Assembly: GCA_022497145.1 (NCBI GenBank)
Contig: MU386060.1
Location: 1 to 28,907, forward strand
Source of the DNA: Rostrohypoxylon terebratum
Taxonomy: Eukaryota; Ascomycota; Sordariomycetes; Xylariales; Hypoxylaceae
Reading direction: 5' to 3'
Length of the DNA: 28,907 nucleotides
Part shown: in pieces, positions 1 to 9,396 of the stretch
How positions within the stretch are numbered: position 1 is the first letter of the stretch
Layout: every line of letters begins with the position of its first letter
Program-made: the position numbers and the translations under genes
Notes under the pieces: generated by a model
The model's database searches: none
Told to the model about the DNA's origin: nothing
Seen by the model: the letters and a program-made list of their open reading frames with translations, nothing else

Positions 1-951
1 TATAAAGGAAAAAGGCGGTGTTTTTCAACGCGTTCGTGTCGCGATTTTGAAGTGGATCGCACCTGGTATGTGCGCATACTGGTATGTTGGCTTACTAGGT
101 ATTTACTTTGAAATGATCTGCGGAATGAAGGTATCATACAACACTATTGTGTCTTTAAATATGCCTTCTTTTTCCAAGGGGTAATATTCATGAGGCTAAC
201 AACGTGGCTCTTTCAACTCCTACCTACAAATGAACTATCACTTCTCAACATAACCACTGATTGCCAAACTGCCTACCAACTACCTAGATACATAAGTAGC
301 TGAGACTATAAATGAGAGATAGGGAATCATAGTCCAGGAATGTTTGATATTTGTAGGCTAGCTTAAGTTAATGTTCATTTTCCCGACAGCGCCACACGTC
401 CGGAGGGAAACATCATCACGATATATAGGTAGATAGGTAGATAGGTACCTACCTAATAGATATCGGTGGGTCATGTGAAGACTTAGGTTAATATCATCAC
501 TGTCTTTAACAAACTTGCCTCTAATTACTAGTAAAGGGGAATGCTTTGTCAGTCTTTGTTTGGGGATCAAATGGCAATTGTGAGTCTCTGACCAAGCTTT
601 ATATAGGCATTACCTAGACGAGCCTCCAAACATTAGTACAATATTTTTATTTGAGATTCATGTATAAAAAAGTTAGCCCCGATATCAAGCACGGAAACTC
701 CCTGAAGGCTACGACTGGATTCAATAGTGAACTACGGGCTAACTTGCTTGTATTATTCCTGGAAGCTTTTGACGACATATGACGACTCTCGACACATTTT
801 ACTTTTATACTCTGACTAGGTACCTAAAATGTTCATTCGAGGAAACTGGATGTTCTATAAAAACGGTAAATGATTTTGCTTTATCTTCTCCTGTCAACAA
901 TTTACATTCGCAAGTTTCGACTGGCAATCTCCTACTACAGAAAACCCCTTT
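1..951. other. AT-rich intergenic spacer
   Basis: No convincing coding sequence is seen. The stretch holds a short (AGGT/AGAT)-type microsatellite at about 426-455 that runs into TACCTACCTA, and a CTAGGTACCTA palindrome-like motif at about 816-826. The last part is probably the promoter and 5' leader of the proline-rich gene that follows. Confidence 0.6.
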
Positions 952-1039
952 ATGATCTGTAAGTCATATATTGTAGATATATCAAGACTTCTAAGACCTT
1001 TGTACTAATACTGACAATTTAGCACTGCACGGAGGCATC

Positions 1040-1837
1040 ATGAACTTCTTGGGCTCAGGCACAAAGCATGGCAGCCGCGAGAAGAAAGCCAAGTCAACCG
1101 ATAAATCAAAGCACATGTATATGGAGCGGCGTAAAGGCTCGGCAGCGGTAGTTGTGTATGACCCGGATTACCGTCCCGGCAACAAACGCTCAAGTAATAG
1201 TCGACCCCACAGTGTATCACAGGCTGGAAGTATGGCATCCATGCCTCCTCCACCACCACCACCACCACCACGTGCTATGACACTCTATCAACCAAGCGCG
1301 GTGCCTCCCCCTCCTGTTCCACCGACATATGCCGAAAGCCAGTATGGCCCCGGAGGCTCGCGTTTCGGGGGACAAGTACCAGCACGGTCTTTCAGGAGCC
1401 ATCGATATGGGGATGATCCTTCTGCGCCAGTACCTATTGACCTTAACCTTCCCAGGCCCGAACCTCCCTCGCCTGGGCCGAGATACCGATACTGCTCAGA
1501 AGAGCGAGAGTGTCATCACAGGGCACAGCAAAGCCCCCAGTGTAGCCCTGCGTACACACCCAGCGTAGCGGGTAGATCTTCGGTGGGAGGGTCTATTGAT
1601 CCCGACGACTCGGCCTCGCAATATTCCGGGAACTCTCGACGTACCGCACGCCCCGAACGCCATGCCCACTCGGGACACCCGGGACACCCGGGAAGCGTGG
1701 GTAAGGCCAAGGCTAGCGACAAGCTCTGGTTATCCTGGGTCGGGCCCGAGTCAAGTAGCAAGCGAACGCTCTACGAGGGAAAGAAACCCCACGGTAATCA
1801 TCCGAAACGCACCCCTGGGCAGTCGGGAACTTGGTAG
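1040..1837 (+). CDS. Proline-rich, low-complexity hypothetical protein
   Basis: I do not recognise a family. The 265-residue product is basic at its N-terminus (Lys/Arg-rich to about residue 50). It has a run of nine prolines near residue 70, a second Pro cluster near 90, and Ser/Gly/Pro/His-rich sequence to the end, including a repeated GHPGHPG. No signal peptide or membrane segment is visible, so a disordered cytoplasmic or nuclear protein is likely. The start is chosen for its A at -3. A canonical intron lies just upstream (959-1022: GTAAGT donor, TACTAATACTGAC branch region, TTTAG acceptor). Splicing it would put an ATG at 952 in frame and add eight residues (MISLHGGI), so the CDS may instead be 952-958 joined to 1023-1837. 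That upstream ATG has a weak context, so the intron may simply lie in the leader. The length of the open frame and the codon pattern suggest a real gene, but the function is unknown. Confidence 0.6.
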   Translation: MNFLGSGTKHGSREKKAKSTDKSKHMYMERRKGSAAVVVYDPDYRPGNKRSSNSRPHSVSQAGSMASMPPPPPPPPPRAMTLYQPSAVPPPPVPPTYAESQYGPGGSRFGGQVPARSFRSHRYGDDPSAPVPIDLNLPRPEPPSPGPRYRYCSEERECHHRAQQSPQCSPAYTPSVAGRSSVGGSIDPDDSASQYSGNSRRTARPERHAHSGHPGHPGSVGKAKASDKLWLSWVGPESSSKRTLYEGKKPHGNHPKRTPGQSGTW

Positions 1838-4271
1838 GATAGCTCGCGGAGGACTGTATATCTAATGGTAGGATTTAGCCGGCTATTTCTTTTGGCATAC
1901 CTAGCATATAGACACGGGGTTCAGACCCATCTTAGTAGTCATCATAACCTGTCTTAATCAATAAAAGTCTGTCAATTTACAAACCTCAGTCACGATTGGT
2001 CGGCATGGGTGAACGTACCTTGTAGTTCGATGTTGCTTATCTAGTTGTTAACTTTGAGCTATCTCGGGACTGGTCTTGAAGGAAGTGCAGTTTCCATTTC
2101 GCTCGGAGATTGATTGCTGGGATGCGGATGTCTCATTTTGCATGTTTCGGCTGACGATATTGGAGGCTTACCTAGGAAAAGTGTCTCGAGTTTTACTTTA
2201 GGTATCAGCAGTAATATAATCGGACAATTCATTGCCATTGTTGATGCATTGAAGTATTTCCTTCTGGGATGGATGGTCTTCAGTTAAGACAGCCCACGCA
2301 AGCTCATCTATCGTTGAATGTGAGACAATAGCTAAAGACTCGGAAAGGAGTCGCCTATCAAGACGAGCCGCAAGAATAGATCCGCGCCAATGTCCTGATC
2401 CTACATGGGTAAGAAATAGGCTACGGTTTCAGTTTCAGATTTGGCGAGGCATGTGGTAATATTTTGTTACGGTGTTATGTGAAGGTACGCATACACATAG
2501 TGATGTGAATTCTGTTCTCCATCTGATGAGACTCAAAGATGCAGAACCTTTATTGGAGGAGAAACGGGGAAATTTCTTAACAGGATCGTGACATCCCAAA
2601 TTCTGTTCTAGAAAGACGCCACGGCTTGAAGTGGACGAATCTATCAGCCACCTTCGTCAGTAGACCCAATCTGGTCCGCCTCTCCATGATGCGTCTCATT
2701 TGAGCAGCCAATTGTCCCGCACGGAACGCTAACTCCGAGGTTCTAGATGGAATCATGGCTGATGTTCGGAACCCTGACAAGGGAATCGTCAGTACTATGT
2801 AGGAAATCTTGTAAAGATACCACAATAGGCATTCTGAGACCTCAGAGGACGTGCCTGAGTAACAGTGAATCGCTACCTGATGCCTCTCGCGATTATCCTC
2901 GTGTTAACCCTTATTATAGACCTAGCAGACAGCAAATTTCATGTTCGACTTGAACCTTCTATCTCATCGAGCATTAAGAGACGCGCCTTGTTACCAAGAC
3001 TCCATATATGGGTTGACTACCTACCATGCATTGTCTAGTGAAACTGGTAAGAAAGTTGTTGAACTCTGGCTTACGACCACAGAAATTCGAAGGGACAGCG
3101 TATAACCCCATCGTCTGAAGCGAAGCCAATTCTCTGATCATCTGCCCCCGCCTGAGACACCTGGATCTTGTGAATTGATCCTCGGACGCAAATCGAGGTG
3201 GCAGGTTAGCTACTATGTATACGGTACATACCTAGGTCCTAGGTACCTAGGTAGTAGGAAAGGTGCATGTATTAATAAGCCCCATTGCTACTCGGACATC
3301 CACGGAGTTAACTGCTTCGATGACTTCGCACTATCAGACGTTGTAATTTACCAAACATACCTCTTTGGACCGCGCTTGGTGGCGAGCTCGCGTGTTTCCT
3401 TCTGCTCTTCCCCTAAACGCGAGATCCCGGAGCTCTTGGAAGTTGCGTGTGAATATTCCATCGATTATATGCCAATGGAAAAGATTGGGGTAGGCGTATA
3501 CGGCACATGCAGATGAGGGATTACCGGGTTTTGTAGGATCTTGAGATCTGTTCCCGATCGTACATCACACAGGGCGTACCTCTGCAATGTGCTATTGACA
3601 ATATTTCTAGGCTGGTCCGTACCTATCCATGAATAATTATTAAGTGTAGGTAGTTAGAGATACACTATTCCAATAATTCACATAATAAGCATGTCGCGAA
3701 GTGACACTCGATCGAAATTACCTACCTAGGCATGTTCTCGGATTTAATATCTAACCACCACCTAGTAGTGATAATAAATGAGATTAGGTAATTGTACATA
3801 CGCGATCGCAATTGTGATATATGTAGTTGCTAAGTCAATCTTCCTGCTATCCCATTGAGGAACAGCAATACAATTGGCTAGGATACATAGTAGGAGTAGA
3901 CTTTGGATGGCATGGCCAAGAAGAGGAAAACCGAAATAGGATCATGTAAGGACGAATGAACGTCATTGCGTAGTATACGATTGACTAAGATTCGGCCTTT
4001 CGTGTTTTGGATATCCCCGTACCGCTTCCCCCTCCTTGCCTTCTCGGCGAATATTAGCCAGTTGCGGTGTTGGTTACCGACCTAGTACGGTGGCCCTGGC
4101 GTCAAGTCGCTGCTTAAATCCGGGCGATGCCGAATATACGACAGCCGAAGGGTTGACCTGTGGAGTAGTATGCCGTGGATGCAAGACAGACAAATATCAA
4201 TTCCTCCCTTGTTACCTGCTTTCATCCACTTTCACGCAGCAGTATTTCCGCCATAACTTCGGGATCGGGCC
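1838..4271. other. Long spacer with decayed coding fragments
   Basis: No intact gene is seen over 2.4 kb. The middle part carries protein-like but frame-broken fragments, listed separately. The section from about 3220 to 3790 is AT-rich and holds several TACCTA/CCTAGG motifs. The stretch just before 4272 is presumably the promoter of the flavin monooxygenase. Confidence 0.55.
2060..3180 (+). pseudogene. Possible decayed leucine-rich-repeat / F-box-like gene
   Basis: Several short open stretches on the plus strand read like leucine-rich repeats of fungal F-box proteins but lie in different frames with stops between them. Examples are LVLKEVQFPFRSEIDCWD near 2070-2125, NLVRLSMMRLI near 2670-2700, and SLIICPRLRHLDLVN ending at a stop near 3175. 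The 'CPRLRHLDL' phrase is the most family-like. There is no start codon, no F-box and no continuous model, even allowing introns. The family assignment is an inference from sequence flavour only. The fragments could also be chance open frames. Confidence 0.25.
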
Positions 4272-6033
4272 ATGGCCGACAACTCTGTTAAGCCGCATGT
4301 GCTCATTGTAGGTGCCGGAATCGGCGGCCTTGTGTTGGCTCAAAGCTTGCGGAAGCAGAATATTCCCTTCGAAATTTTTGAGAAAGATACCAGTCCTGCC
4401 GCAAGGCCCTCTGGATGGGCAATCGGCTTACACACGTAGGTCTTCTAGTTGTTCAAATCTTCTGTATAAAAAGGTTAATTCCGGAACTTTACTAATGATA
4501 TATCAAGAGTTCTCGATGAGTTCGAGTCTGCTATGCCTAATGGTTAGTATAAGTTTTGTAGCAGCGGCTTCCCTCATGCGAAATACAACCTCAAAGATGT
4601 TGATTGGGGCCCCACTCGAAGATAGACACTACGCTGCACCGATTAATATTATTGAGTAGATATGCCTTCCTTTGAAGAGTCAGTGAGCCATTTGTTACCA
4701 TTGAATCTAAAGGCACAAATGGGGCTTTACCTTAAGTTTGGGCGACGAGTGGTAGAGAGTACCCCTGAATACCGCATCGTTCGAGCGAACCGGCTGCGTC
4801 TCAGGAAATGGCTTCTCAACAAAATCCCTGTCCAGTGGGGGAAAAAACTTACCGGAGTGGTAGAAGGGGACGACAATACAGTTCAATTGCACTTTGAAGA
4901 TGGTACCAAGGCTACCGGTGATATCCTTGTTGGCGCCGATGGAGTAAACAGCATCGGTAAGTGCATCTATCTGATTCCAGCTATCCCGTTTAGCCCTTTA
5001 CCAGTCTCATAAGTGGGGATTGTTTTTGGATCGAGTTTATGAGAGAGAATGCACCTAAATGCAAATGATAATTCCTTGATATTCACCAACGTGGATAGAA
5101 GTTCTTGACTCTAGTTTGTCGAGACAATCTCTTCCCTACCTCCTGAACACCGTTTAGCGACTTCCGCTAGTTAGCGGGAACGCCGTCTGAATATATCGGT
5201 CTCAGCTTACGTACTCAAGTGCGCGAACATCTCCTTCAACGCCCGAACAAAGACATGCTCAAAACCGCACCGGTGACGATGATCATCGGAGAAACCACCG
5301 TGTCAGGAGAATGCTTCGAGCGTCAGCTCTCCCTTGGGCATAGCTGTTATATAAAAAGCGCGGTAGATAGTTCGAATTTCCTCTTTGTGGGGTTAAGCGA
5401 AGTGAGCCCAGATGGGACCTCCGGCCAATACTACTGGTACGCCACACAGAAAGACGAAAATGCCGGTAAAAACGACCATTGGCTCTATTCGGCTTTGCAG
5501 ACGGAAAAACTAGAGCACGCTCTCAAGTCGACTAGTCCATTGGACCCCAAGTTTACGGAAATCATCAGAGAAACTCCTGCAAGTGGAATATTGGAATACC
5601 CCATGATACTTCGAGACATCGAGATTGATGAATTGCCGATGGGAAGGGTCACACTCCTAGGCGATGCTGCGCATGCGATGACTCCTTGTAGGTTTCAATA
5701 TCCTCAACCTAGAATAACTTTACTCCTTATCCGGATCAGTACCAGTACTAACTTTGAGTCGAAGTTCGCGGCGAAGGTGGGGTACATGCCATTCGCGATG
5801 CTCTCAACCTCGCAAAGGCACTCGGGCGGCTTGATTTGAAAAAGTCTGGTAATATCGAGCCGATCCTGGGTTCATATCAAGATGAAATGCTCCAACGATG
5901 TGGTGCCGCTGTTAGAAGGTCTAGGAATGCGCTGACTGTAAATACTGGAGGGGGCGGGGAGATGATTGTTTGGGGTCGGACTCCAGTTGAGGCGCCAGAG
6001 GAGAATATTCTGCTCAAGGACTGCCTTGCATGA
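4272..6033 (+). CDS. FAD-dependent monooxygenase (PHBH fold, group A)
   Basis: Flavoprotein hydroxylase of the FAD_binding_3 type, which uses NAD(P)H and O2 to hydroxylate an aromatic or polyketide-like substrate; the substrate is unknown. Exons by eye: 4272-4435, 4508-4542, 4660-4956, 5220-5687, 5765-6033, giving 410 residues with all phases consistent. Diagnostic motifs are all present: GAGIGG at residues 14-19 for the FAD ADP moiety, the DG motif (ILVGADGVNS, about 155-164), and the GD motif (LLGDAAHAMTP, about 311-321) followed across the last intron by FRGEGGVHAIRDALNLAKAL. The length is normal for the family. Intron 4 has a perfect TACTAAC branch. Introns 2 (117 nt) and 3 (263 nt) are longer than the other introns of this gene and are the least certain parts. 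There is no signal peptide. No polyketide synthase or other cluster gene lies beside it, so a secondary-metabolism role is only a possibility. Confidence 0.85.
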
Positions 6034-6673
6034 TATTTCACGTGTGATGTGTATCTGTATCTGTTACTAGGTAAACAAATGAAGATGAGTGAATTGAATG
6101 GAGTTAAAAAGGAAGTAGAACCTTATTGTTGAAAGTTGAAAGTTGAAAGATTGAAGAGGTCCCGAGGTCCCGAGGTCCCGAGTGCCTGACTAAATCTTCT
6201 AGGGATGCACCTAGTGAAGTATGTTTCAGCGTAGCGCGGCACAGCGCGACCCGATTTAAGGGCACCTAAGACTTAAGTCCTAAGTGACTAAAATGGCGTA
6301 AAGGCTTCGCTTTCGATGGAGAAGCGTACAACCTTAAAACTTTAACTACACTCTTTATAAGGCAGAATCTAATTGAATCTAACTTAATCTTCCCATCCAT
6401 TTCAAAACACCATCATCTATTTCGTCGCATTTGTGAGGTATGGATGTTGTCAATTTATCATTTGAGAGCGCAGATAGGTGGGGTCGGGATCATCCATGGA
6501 GGATCATCTATGGATGGCTAAAGCGAGCTGACTGGTTGCCGGCTCGCATGGTGGATCTTTGAAAATAACAACAATAACAACAACAACAACGCCTGAATTC
6601 ACCGTCAATTACTTCGTAACAAGCGGGAAAAAAAGAACCTTGGAAAGCGTCTTCCTCCACCAACTCCCACAGA
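6034..6673. other. Intergenic spacer with short tandem repeats
   Basis: No gene is seen. It contains TTGAAAG repeated about three times near 6128-6150, GAGGTCCC repeated three times at about 6157-6182, and the near-palindrome GATCATCCATGGAGGATCATC near 6488-6508. An AAC-type microsatellite (6561-6590) lies in the probable 5' leader of the next gene. Confidence 0.6.
6561..6590 (+). repeat. (AAC)n microsatellite
   Basis: Imperfect AAC/AAT trinucleotide run about 85-115 nt upstream of the ATG of the 2EXR gene, so probably in its 5' untranslated leader. Confidence 0.8.
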
Positions 6674-8155
6674 ATGGATCGTACCGTACCTATCACTCAT
6701 CAGCAGAGTGCTACTCCTCACAATGAAGCCAAATTTCATCAATTTAGTCTCCTGCCCCTGGAACTTCGACGAGAAATTTATATCCTAGCTACACCGCCCC
6801 GGGTTGTGTTTGTGAAAGAAGTAGGAGCTGGTTCGCAAGCCTGGCTTGATAGACTTGATGAGTTTAGAGAAATATGTCGAACCACCCCGATTCAATTTCG
6901 ACTGCATCCTGATCTCACTTACTTCGCCTCTTGTTGGAAGCCTTCCATTGCCCCAAAATTACGCTCGCATAATCAGCTACCTTTGGAAGCCTATGGCTTC
7001 ACTTCCACGAATGACCGCTACCAACCGTGGGTTCCTACCGATGATACGCCAGAAATTCCCTCAACCTGGCTTGCAGATCACCCTGATACCGCATGGGCAA
7101 TGACTCGGAATGCATCTCTCCATAGCCCAACTCCCATCCCGCCTTTCTTGCACGTCTGTTCCGAGTCTCGCGAAGTACTCAAGCAATACGGCTACCAATT
7201 GGCGTTCGGTACCCGTACGGACGAACCACACACCTGGTTCCACTTCGAACGAGACACACTTTACATTGAATTCGTCTCAGCCGCGGCGCCGAATGTCCTT
7301 GTAGACGAAGCCTGGGACATCGGCCTATTCCGCCCTATAGACTTACTGCGTATTAAGAGGTTAGCTATTAAAGATGGTCTCAGAGCCGTATGTAGATATG
7401 GAGATCAGATCCTCTCCGAGACCTCACAGATGTTGAGATTAGTTCCCAACTTGCGCGATCTAATTCTTGTCGTTTGGGGCCCCGACGACCCGCCATGCGA
7501 CGATACTGAGCCTGCTAACACTAGAGATCACCATATTTGCATATCTGTAGACGAGCTCGATTTCATGCCTTTGTTGCCACGCGGCTATTACTATGAAGAC
7601 TTTTTTCCTCACACCATCTATTACCGCCTAAAAACGTTTAAGAGACGTAATGGGCCAGGGTCTAATCTTAGTCGGTTCCATTATTTTGACTATGCAATGA
7701 GTCAATTCCAAAGTTCACTACATAATTACCGTACGAAGCTGATGTCTGGCAATTGCAACGGGCCGATGTATCAATGCAATGTGCCGCGCGTGCACCTTGC
7801 ACACATGTGCACATTTGAGAAAGCTGAATACATCTTCTCGGAGCGCCGCAAGCTCTGGAAACAATTCAACATTACTAAGAGGAGGCTCGCTCGCGGTAGG
7901 CTATCGAAACATCACGCCACAAATGAAGAAGCTGATACAATACCCAAATATATGGACGTCGGTGAGGCATTTCTAAGGGCTAATGAGCCAGACAATGATG
8001 AGCTACGACAATTCTTCATCGCCCATGAGATGGCTTTAGAACTGCATGGGAACTACTATTACAACCGGGTAGATTTCATCCTCCCAGTTTGTGTAGAAGA
8101 ATTTTGGTGGCTTAACAACGCTGTGGTATTCCCACCTCGTTTTTATATTCTATAA
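6674..8155 (+). CDS. 2EXR domain-containing protein
   Basis: Single-exon 493-residue protein. Near the N-terminus, FHQFSLLPLELRREIYILATPPRVV (written here as overlapping motifs FSLLPLELRREIY and ATPPRVV, about residues 23-45) is the hallmark of the fungal 2EXR family (F-x-LP-x-E-[LI]R-x-x-I[WY]). A second conserved block, PPFLHVCSESREVLKQYGY (about 156-174), is the usual 'L..VCRESR' segment of the same domain. The rest is rich in aromatic and acidic residues and unassigned. The molecular function of 2EXR proteins is not established; they are expanded and intronless or nearly so in many Pezizomycotina. No signal peptide or membrane segment is visible. The ATG at 6674 is the first in frame. The gene looks complete and undamaged. 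Confidence 0.85.
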   Translation: MDRTVPITHQQSATPHNEAKFHQFSLLPLELRREIYILATPPRVVFVKEVGAGSQAWLDRLDEFREICRTTPIQFRLHPDLTYFASCWKPSIAPKLRSHNQLPLEAYGFTSTNDRYQPWVPTDDTPEIPSTWLADHPDTAWAMTRNASLHSPTPIPPFLHVCSESREVLKQYGYQLAFGTRTDEPHTWFHFERDTLYIEFVSAAAPNVLVDEAWDIGLFRPIDLLRIKRLAIKDGLRAVCRYGDQILSETSQMLRLVPNLRDLILVVWGPDDPPCDDTEPANTRDHHICISVDELDFMPLLPRGYYYEDFFPHTIYYRLKTFKRRNGPGSNLSRFHYFDYAMSQFQSSLHNYRTKLMSGNCNGPMYQCNVPRVHLAHMCTFEKAEYIFSERRKLWKQFNITKRRLARGRLSKHHATNEEADTIPKYMDVGEAFLRANEPDNDELRQFFIAHEMALELHGNYYYNRVDFILPVCVEEFWWLNNAVVFPPRFYIL

Positions 8156-9396
8156 TTCCATAGGTAAGCGGCCCTGATTGAACGTTTACCTACCTACCTA
8201 ACTCTCAGCTGCCAAGAAGAATAAATTCTTCCGGAGGCTGACTCATCACATAGTGCATCCAGAAGTAAAGACCCGTTCGCCTGGGACGAATGTTGTTGGC
8301 GCCATGCAAAAGGTGGCAAAAAAGCCACGAGACTTAATGGGATAGTCACCGGCAGTCAAAAGTGATGGCCAATTTCAGACCCCAAAACACGGCATCCCGG
8401 TCCATTTTTAATAATATGTCCAATTTGTATAGCTCTCATCATACGTGGAAACAAGGAAACACTTTCGGTCAGCTGCCTGCGTCCCTCCCTCTCACTTTCA
8501 GCTCCTGTAAAGTACTCGTGAAACATGCTTAATCACGCTTACCATGCAGATGAGAGCAAACGCAACTTACGACCTAGAAAGAGAAGATCGCCCGGTGTTC
8601 TTATCCAGGCGTTTGCGAGTTGAGTTGTCATCGGTCATAATAGCATCTGGTTAGTTTGATGTATGACGGCTGTGTGCATAGTACCCAGGAAACGGGCTTG
8701 ATCTCGCACATACTAGCTTGCCACGCAATCTGTAGCGCCCCAGATCATGGCATTGTTACCTATCACCATTTTCCTGTGCGACTCAAACGAGGCTCGCCGA
8801 CCAGTTACGGAACACCTCCAAATCTGCGAGTCCATCGGCAAAACAAAGACGAGAAAAGTGTTGCGCATTCATCTGTATGCGACCACCCTTTGACAGATCG
8901 GGTTTATACATGATTCGAGGCCTCATAGTCCTATTATGCACCTGAATGCCCCAATTGCTACAACGTATTCGACTGCCCCTTACGGACACCCACCTTAGCG
9001 GATAGCGATCTCTCGCATTACCACGGTCGCTCTACCACCGCAGCAGTTGGCTCGCTTCGCCCAGAGCCTTTTTCGGCGTTGAGGGTCTTGACAGAGATGC
9101 CGTGTCTAGAATTCGGATCGTGGCTTCTCACCTGCAGATACAACTTGTTATACTTTCGTGCTATTGACATGGGGTACCTTGAGGAGGCTATTCGGGAGAT
9201 GGTTCGGAGTTGGGACAGAGTGCGGACAGCGAGTGACCGGGCAGAAGCGTCATTCCATAGCCTTTCTGCCAATTTGAAATATTTTCCAGCAATTCTGGAC
9301 GGCTCGAGAGAGGAGAGATGCTGAGGAACAGATGCTATTCCTAGGGACAATATCTAGTGCTTCGATTTTCTTCACTCCTTGCCCGCATTGACCACC
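8156..9396. other. Intergenic spacer upstream of the collagen-like gene
   Basis: No gene can be assigned with confidence. A TACCTACCTACCTA run lies at about 8187-8200. The frame 8929-9324 on the plus strand stays open for 132 codons and is listed separately. The rest shows no clear coding pattern. The end should contain the promoter of the collagen-like gene. Confidence 0.5.
8929..9324 (+). other. Unassigned open frame, possible exon or relic
   Basis: A 132-codon open stretch, closed upstream by stops at 8911-8913 and 8926-8928. Its start ECPNCYNVFDCP is Cys-paired in a zinc-finger-like manner and its end (EEAIREMVRSWDRVRTASDRAEASF) reads like an amphipathic helix, shown here only in part as IREMVRSWDRV. 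The first ATG is at 9079 (81 residues). No clear splice acceptor or upstream exon was found. It may be the last exon of an unrecognised gene, a relic, or chance. The opposite strand is also open over 9018-9350, which weakens the coding case. Confidence 0.2.

Noticed and set aside
9018..9350. 110-codon minus-strand frame
   Set aside because: No family-like content and it overlaps an open plus-strand frame; the start is not convincing.
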